64,000 nucleotides of DNA, from NCBI RefSeq assembly GCF_001645385.1, contig NZ_LVHI01000012.1, positions 162,404-226,403 on the forward strand. Direction: 5' to 3'. This DNA comes from Rhodococcoides kyotonense. GTDB lineage: Bacteria; Actinomycetota; Actinomycetes; Mycobacteriales; Mycobacteriaceae. Position 1 is the stretch's first letter. The number at the start of each line of letters is the position of its first letter. This document shows, piece after piece, positions 20,600 through 33,308 of this stretch. The notes under the pieces are model-generated. The model did no database searches, was not told where the DNA came from, and saw nothing but the letters and a program-made list of their open reading frames with translations. The position numbers and the translations under genes were made by a program.

Positions 20600-21583
20600 T
20601 CACGCCTCGTCGAGCAGTTCCGCGGTGACGGCCGACTCGGTGTCCGGAATGCCGGTGTCCTTCGCTTTTCGGTCCGCCATCGACAGCAGACGGCGGATCC
20701 TTCCCGCGACGGCATCCTTCGTCATCGGCGGATCGGCCAGCTGGCCGAGCTCCTCCAGGGACGCCTGTCGATGCTGGACTCGCAACGAACCCGCCGCGGC
20801 GAGATGGTCGGGAACGTCGTCGCCGAGGATCTCCAACGCCCGTTCGACGCGTGCCGCCGCCGCGACTGCAGCACGTGCGGAGCGTCGTAGGTTGGCGTCG
20901 TCGAAGTTCGCGAGCCGGTTGGCGGTCGCACGCACCTCGCGTCGCATGCGGCGTTCCTCCCAGACGAGGCGAGTGTCCTGAGCTCCCATGCGGGTCAGCA
21001 GAGCGCCGATGGCCTCGCCGTCGCGGACGACGACGCGATCGGTGCCACGCACCTCACGCGCCTTGGCTGCCACACCCAGTCGTCTGGCTGCACCGACGAG
21101 CGCCAGCGCGGCTTCCGGACCGGGGCAGCTGATCTCGAGCGCCGACGAGCGACCCGGCTCGGTCAGCGACCCATGAGCGAGAAAGGCACCGCGCCATGCC
21201 GCTTCGGCGTCGCCGACCGTCCCGCCGACGACCTGTGCGGGGAGACCACGCACGGGCCGACCGCGCATGTCGAGCAGTCCCGTCTGGCGAGCCAGCGCTT
21301 CGCCGTCCTTCGCGACGCGCACGACGTAGCGAGAGCTCTTGCGCAGACCGCCTGCACTGAGAACGTGCACGTCCGACGAGTAGCCGTAGAGGTCGAAGAT
21401 CTCCCGCCGCAGGCGCCGCGCGATCGACCCCAGATCGACCTCCGCCTCGACGACGACACGCCCCGCAACGATGTGAAGCCCACCTGCAAACCGCAGGAGA
21501 GCCGACACCTCGGCTCTCCTGCAGCTCACCTGGGTGATCGCGAGCCTCGAGAGCTCGTCTTTCACCTCCGCTGTCATGGCCAC
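20600..21583 (-). CDS. whiA: DNA-binding regulator WhiA
   Basis: WhiA controls sporulation genes in Streptomyces, while in non-sporulating bacteria it affects cell division and chromosome segregation. It has 327 residues: an N-terminal LAGLIDADG-homing-endonuclease-like fold (about 1-210) that has lost catalytic residues, then a C-terminal helix-turn-helix (about 225-315; [17 protein letters not shown] and [16 protein letters not shown]). GTG 21583 follows GAGGGG by eight bases; an ATG two codons later overlaps the yvcK stop as ATGA, so either may be used. Last gene of uvrC-rapZ-yvcK-whiA, a conserved order. Confidence 0.95.
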   Translation of the reverse strand: MAMTAEVKDELSRLAITQVSCRRAEVSALLRFAGGLHIVAGRVVVEAEVDLGSIARRLRREIFDLYGYSSDVHVLSAGGLRKSSRYVVRVAKDGEALARQTGLLDMRGRPVRGLPAQVVGGTVGDAEAAWRGAFLAHGSLTEPGRSSALEISCPGPEAALALVGAARRLGVAAKAREVRGTDRVVVRDGEAIGALLTRMGAQDTRLVWEERRMRREVRATANRLANFDDANLRRSARAAVAAAARVERALEILGDDVPDHLAAAGSLRVQHRQASLEELGQLADPPMTKDAVAGRIRRLLSMADRKAKDTGIPDTESAVTAELLDEA

Positions 21584-22596
21584 GAAGTGATCCCCTCTCT
21601 GCGCGACGTCGTCGGCGCAGTCCCGTCTCGCGACGAGACGATGCTACCGAGCGCTGCCGCCAACTTTCCGAAATGATGCGCGTGAGTACCTGATTCGGCG
21701 ACATCGTCGTAGACGACCTCGGCTCCCAGCCTGGCAGCCGCACGGGCGAGGTGGTCTCGCTCTCCCCCGGCAGGCACGGAGAGCGAGTCGACGAGGACGT
21801 AGTCGACTCCGAAGTCAGGCGCGTGTTGGGAGAGTACGTGCAGATGCCGCTCGGCGGAGAATCCGGTGGTCTCCCCCAACTCCGGCGCGAGATTCAACAC
21901 CAGGACCTTCGGCGCCGTCGATCGGTCGAGAGCAGCCAGTAGGTCCGGGACGAGAACGTGGGGAATGACACTGGAGAACCACGAGCCGGGACCCAGCACG
22001 ACGAGGTCGGCCGCGCCGATGGCCTCCACCGCTTCCGGCGTCGCCGGTGGGTCGGGAGGCATCAGACGGACACGCCGCACCTTGCCGGGTGTCGTCGCGA
22101 CGGCCACCTGACCCCGTATGACGCGGCTGACCCGAGGATCGTCCTCCAGCCCCGAGACGTCCGCCTCGATGTCGAGCGGAACGGGTGCCATCGGGAGCAC
22201 CCTGCCGCGGATTCCCAGCAGATCGGACACCTCGTCGAGCGCCAGAACCGTGTCACCGAGCACCTCGGTGAGCCCGGCCAGTATGAGATTGCCCACCGAG
22301 TGTCCCGCCAACGCCCCGGTACCGCGGAAGCGATGTTGAAGCACGTCGGCCCACATGCGGGTGCGCGGGTTCTCGGCGGCCAGCGCGGCCAATGCCATCC
22401 GCAGGTCACCGGGCGGAAGGACACCGAGCTCGGCGCGAAGGCGACCCGACGATCCCCCGTCGTCCGCGACGGTCACCACGGCCGTCACGTCGGAGGCGAG
22501 CCTGCGGGCCGCGCTCAGCGTGGCATACAGGCCGTGACCTCCACCCAGCGCGACGATCTTCTTCGACGACGTGTCGTCCGGCTGCAGGTCGGTCAT
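21574..22596 (-). CDS. yvcK: YvcK/CuvA-family gluconeogenesis factor
   Basis: Conserved protein needed for growth on gluconeogenic carbon and for correct cell-wall placement in several Gram-positives; mycobacterial CuvA is the orthologue. It has 340 residues. The N-terminal sugar-nucleotide-binding Rossmann motif is [15 protein letters not shown], followed by [14 protein letters not shown] and the [14 protein letters not shown] segment in the middle. ATG 22596 overlaps the rapZ stop (ATGA). The related CofD family transfers phospholactate, but YvcK itself has no confirmed reaction. Confidence 0.93.
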   Translation of the reverse strand: MTDLQPDDTSSKKIVALGGGHGLYATLSAARRLASDVTAVVTVADDGGSSGRLRAELGVLPPGDLRMALAALAAENPRTRMWADVLQHRFRGTGALAGHSVGNLILAGLTEVLGDTVLALDEVSDLLGIRGRVLPMAPVPLDIEADVSGLEDDPRVSRVIRGQVAVATTPGKVRRVRLMPPDPPATPEAVEAIGAADLVVLGPGSWFSSVIPHVLVPDLLAALDRSTAPKVLVLNLAPELGETTGFSAERHLHVLSQHAPDFGVDYVLVDSLSVPAGGERDHLARAAARLGAEVVYDDVAESGTHAHHFGKLAAALGSIVSSRDGTAPTTSRREGITSWP

Positions 22597-23567
22597 TCGC
22601 GACCCATGTCTCGATGCAGCACCCGCACCGACAGGTCGTCGTGTTGTTCCAGCATCGCGGCTAGCGCTTCCGACATGGCTACGCTTCGATGTTTTCCTCC
22701 GGTGCACCCGACTGCAACCGTCATGTATCGCTTGCCTTCCCGCCGATATCCGTCCACCGTCAGCTGCAACAGATGGTGGTAGGTGTTCAAGTAGTCCTGG
22801 GCCCCGTCCTGCTCCAGGACGTAGTCGCGGACCGCCTCGTCCCGACCAGTGTGCTCGCGGAGCTCCGGAACCCAGTGCGGGTTGGGCAGAAATCTGACGT
22901 CGCACACCAGATCCGCGTCGATCGGAAGACCGTACTTGAAGCCGAAGGACTGCACGGTGACGCCGATCATCGCGGCATCCGCGCCTCCGAACGCGGCCTC
23001 GATCTTGCGACGTAGCTGGTGCACCGACAGCGACGAGGTCTCGATCGTCACGTCGGCTGCCGCCTTGACCTGCGCGAGGCGGAGCCGCTCGGCTGCGATG
23101 CCTTCGGTCAGCGTGCCGTCCTGCCCGTCGTTCTGGAGTGGGTGGCTACGTCGGTTGGACTCGAACCGTCGAATCAGCGCCGCGTCGGTGGCGTCGAGGA
23201 ACAAGACACGATTGCGGACGCCCTTGGAATCGAGTTCCCGGACGACCCAGCCGAGGTCGCCCGTGAACAGACGGCTGCGCACGTCCATCACGAGTGCGAG
23301 CCGTTCGATGCGCGGGTCCGACTCCAGGCCCAGATCGACCATCTTCGAGATCAGCTCGGGTGGCAGGTTGTCCGCGACGTACCACCCCATGTCCTCGAGC
23401 GCCTTGGCGGCAGTACGAAGCCCCGCGCCCGACAAGCCGGTGACGAGGGCGACCTCGATACCGCCTGGGTGCGGTGGGACGACGTCGTCGCTGTTGTCGC
23501 TCGCGCTGTCCGCCGCCGTCGCGTCCGGCGCCGGCTGTACATCCGGTTTGCTCACGTCACGCCTCAC
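22593..23567 (-). CDS. rapZ: RapZ-family nucleotide-binding protein
   Basis: RapZ binds RNA and nucleotides in E. coli, where it controls GlmS; the actinobacterial role is less clear. It has 324 residues. About 35 disordered N-terminal residues precede the P-loop region, which reads [10 protein letters not shown]: the usual Lys-Ser of the Walker A motif is replaced by Leu-Arg. The C-terminal RNA-binding half keeps [19 protein letters not shown] and [15 protein letters not shown] 23567 overlaps the uvrC stop (GTGA); a second GTG at 23555 is possible. Confidence 0.92.
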   Translation of the reverse strand: MRRDVSKPDVQPAPDATAADSASDNSDDVVPPHPGGIEVALVTGLSGAGLRTAAKALEDMGWYVADNLPPELISKMVDLGLESDPRIERLALVMDVRSRLFTGDLGWVVRELDSKGVRNRVLFLDATDAALIRRFESNRRSHPLQNDGQDGTLTEGIAAERLRLAQVKAAADVTIETSSLSVHQLRRKIEAAFGGADAAMIGVTVQSFGFKYGLPIDADLVCDVRFLPNPHWVPELREHTGRDEAVRDYVLEQDGAQDYLNTYHHLLQLTVDGYRREGKRYMTVAVGCTGGKHRSVAMSEALAAMLEQHDDLSVRVLHRDMGRE

Positions 23568-25657
23568 CCTGTCGAAGTTGCATCTTCCCGACCCCGATCG
23601 GCAGCGTCGCTGCCCGTGACTCCATCTTGACCGACGATGTCCGAAGTGTCCGACCCGACGGTGTCCGGTATGACAGGGCCGGACTCCGCACCCAGTGCCT
23701 CGAGCACCGACTTCGCCGTCATCTCGCCGATTCCCGGTACCTGGACGATTTCTTCGACCGACGCCTGCTTCAGCTTGGCGACGGATCCGAAATGCGCCAC
23801 GAGAGCGTTACGACGCGTCTCGCCGAGCCCGCGTACCGAGTCCAGCGCCGACGCCGTCATGCGACGCGAACGCTTGCTGCGGTGGAAACTGATGGCGAAT
23901 CGGTGTGCCTCGTCGCGCACCCGTTGCAGCAGGTACAGGGACTCGCTGGTCCTCGGCAGGATGACCGGATCCGACTCGCCCGGCACCCACACCTCTTCGA
24001 GACGCTTGGCCAGACCGACGATCGCGACATCGGTCACGCCCAGCTCGTCCAGAACCTCGGAGGCGGCTGCGACCTGGGGAGCGCCGCCGTCGACGACGAA
24101 CAAGTTCGGTGGGTACGCGAAGCGCTTCGGGCGTCCGGTCTGCGGATCCAACGCGGCCTCGGTTGACAGGTCGCCACCGCCACCGGCGTCGGAACTGTGC
24201 CGGAGGAATCGGCGACGCGTCACCTCGGCGATGCTGGCGACGTCGTCGGAATGTCCGTCGCCCGCCGCTTCCTTGATCGAGTAATGGCGATAGTCGCTCT
24301 TGCGCGGGAGACCGTCCTCGAACACGACGAGCGAGGCGACGACATCGGTGCCCTGTACGTGCGAGATGTCGATGCACTCGATCCGCAGAGGCGCGGAGTC
24401 GAGATCGAGCGCCTCCTGAATACCCTGCAGCGCAGCCGATCTGGACGTGAAGTCACCTGCACGCTTGAGCTTGTGTTGCTGCAGCGCCTCCTTGGCGTTG
24501 CGTTCGACGGTCTCGGCCAGCGCCTTCTTGTCACCGCGCTGCGGAACCCGAAGCTGCACGTTGGACCCGCGCAGACGGCTGAGCCATTGCTGTACCTGAT
24601 CGGAGTTGGCAGGCATGACCGGAACGAGGACCTCACGCGGAACCGCATTGGCGCCTGCGTCGTCGACACCGGGCGACTGAATCGACATGGCAGCCTGCTC
24701 ACCGTAGAACTGCGTCAGGAACTGCTCGACGAGAGCAGGCAGATCGTCACGGTTCTCGGCTTGCTGCTCGACCACTTCTCCCGCCTTCTCCACGACCCAG
24801 CCCCGCTGGCCGCGCACCCGCCCACCGCGCACGTGGAAGACCTGCACGGCGGCTTCGAGGTCGTCGGCGGCGAAGGCGACGAGGTCGGCGTCCGTGCCGT
24901 CACCGAGAACGACAGCCTGCTTCTCCAACGCGCGTCGGAGTGCGCCGACGTCGTCGCGCAGCCGAGCCGCGGTCTCGAAATCGAGTTCCTCGGACGCCTC
25001 CTGCATGCGCTTCTCGAGTTGCCGCACGAGCTTGTCGGTCTTGCCGGAAAGGAAATCGCAGAAATCCTCGACGATCTTGCGGTGCTCCTCGGCGCTGACG
25101 CGGTCCACGCAGGGCGCCGAACACTTGTCGATGTACCCCAGCAGGCAGGGCCTGCCGATCTGGCTGTGCCGCTTGAACACTCCCGCCGAGCAGGTACGCG
25201 CCGGGAACACTCGCAGCAGTAGATCGAGGGTCTCCCGGATGGCCCACGCGTGCGCGTACGGCCCGAAGTACCGCACACCTTTGCGTCTCGGACCGCGGTA
25301 GACGAACAGCCGCGGATACTCCTCGTTCATCGTGACGGCGAGCATCGGGTAGCTCTTGTCGTCGCGATACCGAACGTTGAACCGCGGATCGAACTCCTTG
25401 ATCCAGTTGTACTCGAGCTGCAGCGCCTCCACCTCGGTGGTGACGACCGTCCATTCGACGGACGCTGCGGTGGTGACCATCTGGCGGGTACGCGGATGCA
25501 ACGACGCGACGTCCGCGAAGTACGAATTGAGTCGGCTGCGCAGGCTTTTGGCCTTGCCGACGTAGATCACGCGTCCGTGCGGATCACGAAATTTGTACAC
25601 GCCGGGTTCGACCGGGATGGTCCCGGTGGCCGGGCGATACGTAGAGGGATCGGACAC
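23564..25657 (-). CDS. uvrC: UvrABC system protein C (excinuclease subunit)
   Basis: Makes both incisions around bulky DNA lesions together with UvrA and UvrB. 697 residues. The N-terminal GIY-YIG nuclease starts with PGVYKFRD and [10 protein letters not shown] (about 18-95). A UVR motif ([20 protein letters not shown], about 205-240) binds UvrB. The RNase-H-like C-terminal nuclease has [14 protein letters not shown] and the metal-site VVDGGAPQV. Tandem HhH motifs follow ([28 protein letters not shown]). The last 45 residues are an acidic, probably disordered tail. GTG 25657 has TAGCCT seven bases upstream, a leaderless pattern. Confidence 0.97.
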   Translation of the reverse strand: MSDPSTYRPATGTIPVEPGVYKFRDPHGRVIYVGKAKSLRSRLNSYFADVASLHPRTRQMVTTAASVEWTVVTTEVEALQLEYNWIKEFDPRFNVRYRDDKSYPMLAVTMNEEYPRLFVYRGPRRKGVRYFGPYAHAWAIRETLDLLLRVFPARTCSAGVFKRHSQIGRPCLLGYIDKCSAPCVDRVSAEEHRKIVEDFCDFLSGKTDKLVRQLEKRMQEASEELDFETAARLRDDVGALRRALEKQAVVLGDGTDADLVAFAADDLEAAVQVFHVRGGRVRGQRGWVVEKAGEVVEQQAENRDDLPALVEQFLTQFYGEQAAMSIQSPGVDDAGANAVPREVLVPVMPANSDQVQQWLSRLRGSNVQLRVPQRGDKKALAETVERNAKEALQQHKLKRAGDFTSRSAALQGIQEALDLDSAPLRIECIDISHVQGTDVVASLVVFEDGLPRKSDYRHYSIKEAAGDGHSDDVASIAEVTRRRFLRHSSDAGGGGDLSTEAALDPQTGRPKRFAYPPNLFVVDGGAPQVAAASEVLDELGVTDVAIVGLAKRLEEVWVPGESDPVILPRTSESLYLLQRVRDEAHRFAISFHRSKRSRRMTASALDSVRGLGETRRNALVAHFGSVAKLKQASVEEIVQVPGIGEMTAKSVLEALGAESGPVIPDTVGSDTSDIVGQDGVTGSDAADRGREDATSTG

Positions 25658-25664
25658 GTAATCC

Positions 25665-25670
25665 AGGCTA
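25665..25670 (-). promoter_or_regulatory. Putative -10 hexamer of a leaderless uvrC transcript
   Basis: TAGCCT followed by seven bases and GTG 25657 on the minus strand, in the short gap after the PH-domain gene. Confidence 0.45.
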
Positions 25671-25693
25671 GCCGCAGGGTCCGACGCGGAACA

Positions 25694-27929
<2,236 letters not shown>

Positions 27930-28011
27930 GTCGTACGCTCCAAAGTGTCTCGTTCCGCACCGACTTCAGACGTCGGCGCAGATACCCCTCCAACACTACT
28001 TTCCGGTTCGG

Positions 28012-28623
28012 TCAGTCTGCGGCGAGGGTCTGCAGGCGCTCGACGTACTTCGCGATGACGTCGACTTCGAGGTTCACCGGCGTACCGACCGGCGACCGGC
28101 CGAGGGTGGTGAGCTCGAGTGTCGTCGGGATCAGCGAGATCTCGAACCAGTGACCGTCCGCATCCTCGCCCAGGCCGGACACCGTCAACGAGACACCGTC
28201 GACGGTGATCGATCCCTTCTCGACGACGTATCGGGCGACCGAGGTCGGCAGCGCGATGCGCACCACCGTCCAGTTCTCGGAGGGCGAGCGGCTGACGACC
28301 GTTCCGGTGCCGTCGACATGCCCCTGAACGAGGTGTCCGCCGAGCCTGCTGCCGAGCGACGCAGCGCGTTCGAGGTTCACGCGGCTGCCCACCTCCAGCC
28401 GCTGCAGGCTTGACCGGTTCAATGTCTCCTGCATGACGTCGGCGGTGAAGGAGATCCCGTCGAGGACGTCCACCACGGTCAGGCACACACCGTTGACCGC
28501 GATCGAATCTCCGTGACCTGCATCCGACGTGACGACAGGTCCCTTGACGGTGAACCGCGCCGCGTCGGCCAGGTCTTCCTTGCCGACGATCTCGCCGAGC
28601 TCTTCGACTATCCCGGTGAACAC
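28012..28623 (-). CDS. ribE: Riboflavin synthase alpha chain
   Basis: Disproportionates two lumazine molecules into riboflavin. 203 residues built from two similar lumazine-binding barrels: the first starts MFTGIVEELG, and the second begins near GGHLVQGHVDGTGTV. Conserved NGVCLTV and DGVSLTV occur at matching positions in each half. It starts at GTG 28623, three bases past ribD. Symbol ribC is used in some actinobacterial genomes for the same enzyme. Confidence 0.95.
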   Translation of the reverse strand: MFTGIVEELGEIVGKEDLADAARFTVKGPVVTSDAGHGDSIAVNGVCLTVVDVLDGISFTADVMQETLNRSSLQRLEVGSRVNLERAASLGSRLGGHLVQGHVDGTGTVVSRSPSENWTVVRIALPTSVARYVVEKGSITVDGVSLTVSGLGEDADGHWFEISLIPTTLELTTLGRSPVGTPVNLEVDVIAKYVERLQTLAAD

Positions 28624-28626
28624 TGT

Positions 28627-29673
28627 CTACGTCACTCCTGTTTCTTTCGGTACGGCGACGACGACCAGGTCGGTCCCCAGCGTCTGCACACTCTCGATCG
28701 AGAACCGCAGGGCGTCGGCAATTGTTCCGACCCCCGCATTCTCCACCGCGGCTCTGCCCGACCCCAGCACGACGGGCGCGATGTAGGCCACGATTCGGTC
28801 GACCACGCCCGCTGCGAGAAACGCACCCGCCAGAGTCGGACCACCTTCGACCAGCACATCGGTGTGGTCGGCCAGAACGGCGAGGACGTCGAGTGGGTCG
28901 TGACTGCGGACGAACGCCGTCTGCGCGTCGTCTCCGCGTATACGAGCACCGGCCGGTATCTCACGTCGCCCGACGACGACGCGCAGCGGCTGCCGGGCGG
29001 CGTTGGACCCGTCGGTCAGCCGTGCGGTCAGCAGCGGGTCGTCGGCCAGCACTGTTCCGGTCCCGACGACGACGGCGTCGAGCTTCGCGCGCTCGGCGTG
29101 GACGTGAGCGCGCGCGTCGGGACCGGTGATCCACTGACTCGTTCCGTCTGCGGCGGCACTGCGTCCGTCGAGACCTGCCGCGTACTTCAACGTCACGAAC
29201 GGCCTGCCCGTTCGTTGCTTGTGCAGCCAGGCGCGCAACGGACCGTGCGAGACGGCGTCGGCCTCCAGACCGGATTCCACGACGACACCCGCGTCGCGCA
29301 GCCTGTCCGCGCCGCCCATCGCCACGGGGTTGGGGTCGTCGACGGCGTGGATCACGTGGGCGATACCGGCATCGATCAGCGCGACTGCACACGGCCCGGT
29401 CCGACCGGTGTGGTTGCACGGCTCGAGCGTGACGACGGCCGTACCGCCCCGAGCCCGGTCACCGGCCTCGCGCAACGCCATGATCTCGGCATGAGGACCA
29501 CCGGGTGGTTGCGTGGACCCGATACCGACGACCGCGCCGGCGGCATCGAGGATCACTGCGCCGACGGGCGGATTGGGGCTCGTACGTCCCCGTGCCGATT
29601 CCGACGCGTCGATCGCCGTGCGCATCGCGGCCGCGTAGTCCGGCACATAGTCGGACGCGGCGGGATCCGACAT
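28627..29673 (-). CDS. ribD: Bifunctional diaminohydroxyphosphoribosylaminopyrimidine deaminase / reductase
   Basis: Second and third riboflavin steps. 348 residues. The N-terminal deaminase (about 1-150) has the zinc motif GGPHAEIMAL with LEPCNHTGRTGPC, and TSPNPPVGAV for substrate. The C-terminal reductase (about 155-345) has VTLKYAAGLDGR, ITGPDARAHVH and VLVEGGPTLAGAFL. Its ATG shares one base with the rpe stop (TGATG). The order rpe-ribD-ribE-ribBA-ribH makes a continuous operon on the minus strand. Confidence 0.95.
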   Translation of the reverse strand: MSDPAASDYVPDYAAAMRTAIDASESARGRTSPNPPVGAVILDAAGAVVGIGSTQPPGGPHAEIMALREAGDRARGGTAVVTLEPCNHTGRTGPCAVALIDAGIAHVIHAVDDPNPVAMGGADRLRDAGVVVESGLEADAVSHGPLRAWLHKQRTGRPFVTLKYAAGLDGRSAAADGTSQWITGPDARAHVHAERAKLDAVVVGTGTVLADDPLLTARLTDGSNAARQPLRVVVGRREIPAGARIRGDDAQTAFVRSHDPLDVLAVLADHTDVLVEGGPTLAGAFLAAGVVDRIVAYIAPVVLGSGRAAVENAGVGTIADALRFSIESVQTLGTDLVVVAVPKETGVT

Positions 29674-30350
29674 CAGAGGGAAAGATGTGCCGACGCGCGC
29701 CCTGCCTGCTCGCGGAGTCCACGGACCGCAGCGGCGGGATCGGCAGCGCCGTACACGGCAGAGCCGGCGACGAAGCAGTCGACGCCTGCCTCGGCCGCCT
29801 GCTCGACGGTGTCGACGTTGATTCCACCGTCGATCTCGACGACGAGCGTCAGCTCACCGGAGTCGACGAGTTTCCGCACGGTTCGAGCCTTGCCGAGCAC
29901 GTCGGGAATGAACGACTGCCCGCCGAAGCCGGGCTCGACGCTCATCACCAGCAGCGTGTCGAATTCCTTCAAGATTTCCAGGTAGGGCTCGATCGGGGTG
30001 TTCGGCTTGACCGACAGGCCCGCCTTCCCGCCTGCCGCCCGAATGTCCTTCGCCACTGCGATCGGATCGTCCGTTGCCTCGGCGTGGAACGTCACGTTGT
30101 ACGCACCTGCCTCGGCGTACGACGGCGCCCACCGGCCGGGGTCGTCGATCATCAGATGGCAGTCCAGCGGGATGTCCGTCGCCTTCAACAGGCTCTTCAC
30201 CACGGGCAGGCCCAACGTCAGGTTCGGAACGAAGTGCGCGTCCATGACGTCGACATGCAGCCAGTCCGAACCGGTGACAGCGTCGGCCTCCTCCCCCAGA
30301 CGAGCGAAATCGGCGGACAATATCGACGGAGCGATCATCGGAGCAGCCAC
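29673..30350 (-). CDS. rpe: Ribulose-phosphate 3-epimerase
   Basis: Interconverts ribulose-5- and xylulose-5-phosphate; ribulose-5-phosphate is also the substrate of RibBA, which fits its place at the head of the rib genes. 225 residues, TIM barrel. Metal and catalytic residues are in [32 protein letters not shown] and [12 protein letters not shown] 30350 is preceded by TAGGCT and six bases, the leaderless pattern, which supports it over an internal ATG at 30338. Confidence 0.96.
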   Translation of the reverse strand: MAAPMIAPSILSADFARLGEEADAVTGSDWLHVDVMDAHFVPNLTLGLPVVKSLLKATDIPLDCHLMIDDPGRWAPSYAEAGAYNVTFHAEATDDPIAVAKDIRAAGGKAGLSVKPNTPIEPYLEILKEFDTLLVMSVEPGFGGQSFIPDVLGKARTVRKLVDSGELTLVVEIDGGINVDTVEQAAEAGVDCFVAGSAVYGAADPAAAVRGLREQAGRASAHLSL

Positions 30351-30356
30351 ATGCGC

Positions 30357-30362
30357 AGCCTA
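30357..30362 (-). promoter_or_regulatory. Putative -10 hexamer of the rpe-rib operon
   Basis: TAGGCT on the minus strand, six bases before GTG 30350. The same hexamer and spacing occur before the gene at 52557. Confidence 0.55.
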
Positions 30363-30398
30363 GTGCGGCCCTGTATCAGCCGTCACAGGCGGTTGCCG

Positions 30399-30650
30399 TC
30401 AACCCCAGTTCTCCGCCTTCGTCAGACAGAACGGATGGCCCGCCGGATCGAGCAGCACCCGCCACGTCTCCCCGGGCTGATCATCGGGAAGCACAGCCCC
30501 GAGGTCGACGGCCCGGCGCGCGGCGTCGTCGAGGTCGTCCACGGCGAGATCGACATGGAACTGCTTGCTGCCGTGGGGATTCGGCCACGCGGGCGAGACG
30601 TAGTCCTCGACGCGACCGAAGCCGAGCGCGGTGTCCTTTCCCGTCACCAT
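30399..30650 (-). pseudogene. VOC (glyoxalase-like) protein, N-terminally truncated
   Basis: 83 codons matching the C-terminal two thirds of a VOC/glyoxalase-like protein: ALGFGRVEDYVSPAWP, then QFHVDLAVDDLDDAARRAV, and the end WRVLLDPAGHPFCL typical of the family. Intact members are about 115-130 residues, with a first beta-alpha-beta unit that is missing here. The frame stays open a little upstream (AEQEYAM) but finds no family-like N-terminus. It abuts an AraC remnant pointing the other way, and I infer one deletion that removed both 5' ends. A short expressed protein from ATG 30650 cannot be excluded. Confidence 0.6.
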
Positions 30651-30670
30651 CGCGTACTCCTGTTCCGCGT

Positions 30671-30883
30671 GTGCGACCGCGGTACGTGGGCACGACCCCC
30701 GAATGGGTGCTGAACCGGTACCGCATTCATGACGCCATCACCGATCTCGACGACGGATTCTCCGGCTCCATCGCCGATCTGGCGGCGCGCTACGCCTGGT
30801 TCGACCAGGCGCACTTTACCCGGGAGTTCACCGAACTCGTGGGCGTGCCACCGAGCGACTATCGATCACGACGGCTTGCGTAG
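30671..30883 (+). pseudogene. AraC-family regulator, C-terminal remnant
   Basis: 70 codons matching only the last part of an AraC-type DNA-binding domain: RYVGTTPEWVLNRYRIHDA, then the second helix-turn-helix with YAWFDQAHFTREFTELVGVPPSDY. The first helix-turn-helix and the whole sensor domain are absent. GTG 30671 has no ribosome binding site. The last 18 bases overlap the rsmB 3' end. It faces away from the VOC remnant, the geometry expected after a deletion across a divergent regulator/target pair. Confidence 0.6.
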
Positions 30884-32374
30884 CGCCGCCAGGAACATGG
30901 CATCCGTTCCGTGTCGGTGCGGCCACAACTGCACCGAGGTGCCGTCGCCGACACCCGGCACATCGGGCACCAGTGCGCGGGTGTCGAGCTCCTCCACACC
31001 GTGCCTGCGGACCGCGTCGGCGACGACGGCCGAGGTCTCCGACAGGTGCGGTGAGCAGGTCGAATAGAGCACGACCCCGCCGGGACGCACCAGTTCGATC
31101 GCGGAGGCCAACAGCTGCTTCTGCAACGTCACCAGCTCGGCGACGTCCTTCGGCGAGCGTCGCCACCGTGCCTCGGGGCGACGACGCAACGCTCCGAGAC
31201 CGGTGCAGGGCGCGTCGACGAGGACGCGGTCGTACCCCGGATCCAGGCCCGGATCGCGTCCGTCGACGGCGTGCACGGTGACGGGCAGCGCCTTGGTCGT
31301 CTTGCGCACCAGTTCGGCCCGGTGCGCCGCAGGCTCGACGGCGTCGACCTGCGCCGCGTCGATCTCGGCCAGTGCACCGAGCAGCGCCGCCTTGCCGCCC
31401 GGCCCCGCACACAGGTCGAGCCAACGACCCCCGTCGGGACCGTCGAGCGGTGCCAGCGTCAGCGCCCGCGCGACGAGCTGGCTGCCCTCGTCCTGCACCC
31501 CGGCGAGACCGTCGCGGACCGCGTCGAGCTTGCCGGGGTCGCCGCCGTCGAGGTAGACCGCGTAGGGCGAGTACTTTCCCTCTTCTCCCCCGGTGATCAA
31601 CGCCAGTTCCTCGGCCGAGATCTCTCCGGGACGCGCGACGAGGTGGACCGCCGGACGGGCATCGTCGGCTTCGAGGACCGCCGCCAGCTCGCCCGCGTCG
31701 GCACCGAGTGCGTCGGCGAATGCCTGCGCGATCCATCTCGGGTGGGCATGTTCGAACGCGAGGTGCCCCACCGGATCCTTCTCCGCGTCCGGAGCGAGCT
31801 CGGCGACCCACTCCTCGGCGCTCTTCTCCGACACCCGCCGCAGTACGGCATTGACGAATCCCGCTTTGCCGCTGCCGAATTCGGCGCGCGTCAGGTCGAC
31901 GGACGTGGCGACGGCGGCGTGCGGCGCGACACGCGTGCGCAACAGTTGGTAGGCGCCGAGACGAAGAATGTCGAGCAGACCGCCGTCGATCTCGGAAATC
32001 TTTCTGCCCGAACCTGATTCGACGACCGCGTCGAGCAACCCACGGGCGCGACACGCGCCGTAGGCAAGTTCGGTCGCGAGCGCCGCGTCGCGGCTGTCCA
32101 GCTTGCGATCCCGAAGCAGTCCTGGCAGAACGAGATTGGCGTACGCATCGCGTTCACGAACTGCCTTCAGAACATCGCGCGCAGCCAGCCGTGCCGGATC
32201 GATCGGCGGTGCCGACGACGGTCCGCGCCCGCGCTGGGGTCGCTGGCCACCGCCACCACGAGATCCGGGACTGCGCTGCGGCCGACCGCCGCGAGCCGAT
32301 CCGCCGCCGGAACGACGCCGACCGGCGTTGTCGGAGTTGCCGTCTCGGTTCGAGTTACTGCTGCGGTCGCTCAC
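30866..32374 (-). CDS. rsmB: 16S rRNA (cytosine-5) methyltransferase RsmB/Fmu family
   Basis: Methylates a cytosine in 16S rRNA. 502 residues from GTG 32374, whose GTGA overlaps the fmt stop. The first 55 residues are Gly/Arg/Ser/Asn-rich and disordered ([12 protein letters not shown] and similar). Next comes a NusB-like domain (about 60-190; [20 protein letters not shown]) and then the methyltransferase: SAM site [14 protein letters not shown], catalytic cysteines in [11 protein letters not shown] and VLYSTCS. A longer reading frame upstream overlaps fmt and is not used. Confidence 0.94.
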   Translation of the reverse strand: MSDRSSNSNRDGNSDNAGRRRSGGGSARGGRPQRSPGSRGGGGQRPQRGRGPSSAPPIDPARLAARDVLKAVRERDAYANLVLPGLLRDRKLDSRDAALATELAYGACRARGLLDAVVESGSGRKISEIDGGLLDILRLGAYQLLRTRVAPHAAVATSVDLTRAEFGSGKAGFVNAVLRRVSEKSAEEWVAELAPDAEKDPVGHLAFEHAHPRWIAQAFADALGADAGELAAVLEADDARPAVHLVARPGEISAEELALITGGEEGKYSPYAVYLDGGDPGKLDAVRDGLAGVQDEGSQLVARALTLAPLDGPDGGRWLDLCAGPGGKAALLGALAEIDAAQVDAVEPAAHRAELVRKTTKALPVTVHAVDGRDPGLDPGYDRVLVDAPCTGLGALRRRPEARWRRSPKDVAELVTLQKQLLASAIELVRPGGVVLYSTCSPHLSETSAVVADAVRRHGVEELDTRALVPDVPGVGDGTSVQLWPHRHGTDAMFLAALRKPS

Positions 32375-33294
32375 TGCGCCACCGTCCCGTCGATCGATCG
32401 TGCGCCGCGCGCCCAATCTGCTGCCTTCATGAGTTTCTTGCCCTGCGGTTGCACGTCACCGAGAACGATCGAGCCGTCACCGGTTCCGATGTGGACACCG
32501 TCCTTGCGCGCCAGAACCTCTCCGGGTTCGAGCGTCTTGTCGGACGGACGGACCGGTCCGATCTTCACACGCAGATCTCCGATCGTCGTCCAGGCGCCCG
32601 GCGCGGGAGTGACGGCACGAATATGCCGGTCGACCGCCGTCGACGACGCCGACCAGTCGATGCGGGCCGCGTCGACGGTCACCTTCGCGGCGTGGGACAC
32701 ACCGTCCGTGGGTTGCGGGATTGCCGATGCCTCACCGGATTCGATGGCGTCGAGCGTCGCCTCCAGAAGCTCCGCACCGCTCACCGACAGCCGGTGCAAC
32801 AGATCTCCCGACGTGTCGGTCGGGCGAATCGTCTCGGTGACGACGCCGAGAACAGGACCGGTGTCCATGCCGTCGTCCAGCAGGAAGGTCGATGCGCCGG
32901 TGATGTCGTCTCCTGCGGCGATCGACGCCTGCACGGGCGCTGCTCCGCGCCACGCAGGGAGAAGAGAGAAATGGAGATTGATCCAGCCGAAGCGAGGGAT
33001 GTCGAGAACGGGCCGCGGAAGTAGAGCGCCGTACGCGACGACGGGGCACACGTCGGGAGCGAGATCGGTCAGTTCCGACACGAATTCGGGTTCGGACGGA
33101 CGCCTCGGGGTCAGAACCGGGATCCCGTGCTGGTCGGCCAGTAGTCCGACGGGGGAGCGATTGACCTTGCGGCCGCGTCCGGCGTGGGCATCGGGCCGCG
33201 TCACGACGGCCACCACATCGTGTTTCGTCGACGCGATCAGCCGTTCCAGCGACGAAACCGCCGCATCAGGCGTCCCTGCAAACACAACACGCAC
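32371..33294 (-). CDS. fmt: Methionyl-tRNA formyltransferase
   Basis: Formylates initiator Met-tRNA. 307 residues. N-terminal [17 protein letters not shown], the folate-site [17 protein letters not shown] with the catalytic His, then [11 protein letters not shown] smaller C-terminal barrel (about 205-300) binds tRNA. GTG 33294 has GGAG seven bases upstream. It pairs with rsmB through a four-base overlap, a conserved arrangement. Confidence 0.96.
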   Translation of the reverse strand: MRVVFAGTPDAAVSSLERLIASTKHDVVAVVTRPDAHAGRGRKVNRSPVGLLADQHGIPVLTPRRPSEPEFVSELTDLAPDVCPVVAYGALLPRPVLDIPRFGWINLHFSLLPAWRGAAPVQASIAAGDDITGASTFLLDDGMDTGPVLGVVTETIRPTDTSGDLLHRLSVSGAELLEATLDAIESGEASAIPQPTDGVSHAAKVTVDAARIDWSASSTAVDRHIRAVTPAPGAWTTIGDLRVKIGPVRPSDKTLEPGEVLARKDGVHIGTGDGSIVLGDVQPQGKKLMKAADWARGARSIDGTVAQ

Positions 33295-33308
33295 CAGTTG
33301 GCTCCCGA

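Noticed and set aside
30351..30398. FMN riboswitch upstream of the rib operon
   Set aside because: The region is too short, and a leaderless-type promoter lies directly before rpe.
30866..32416. rsmB starting at 32416 instead of 32374
   Set aside because: The extra 14 codons lie inside fmt. GTG 32374 overlaps the fmt stop as GTGA, the pattern used throughout the window.
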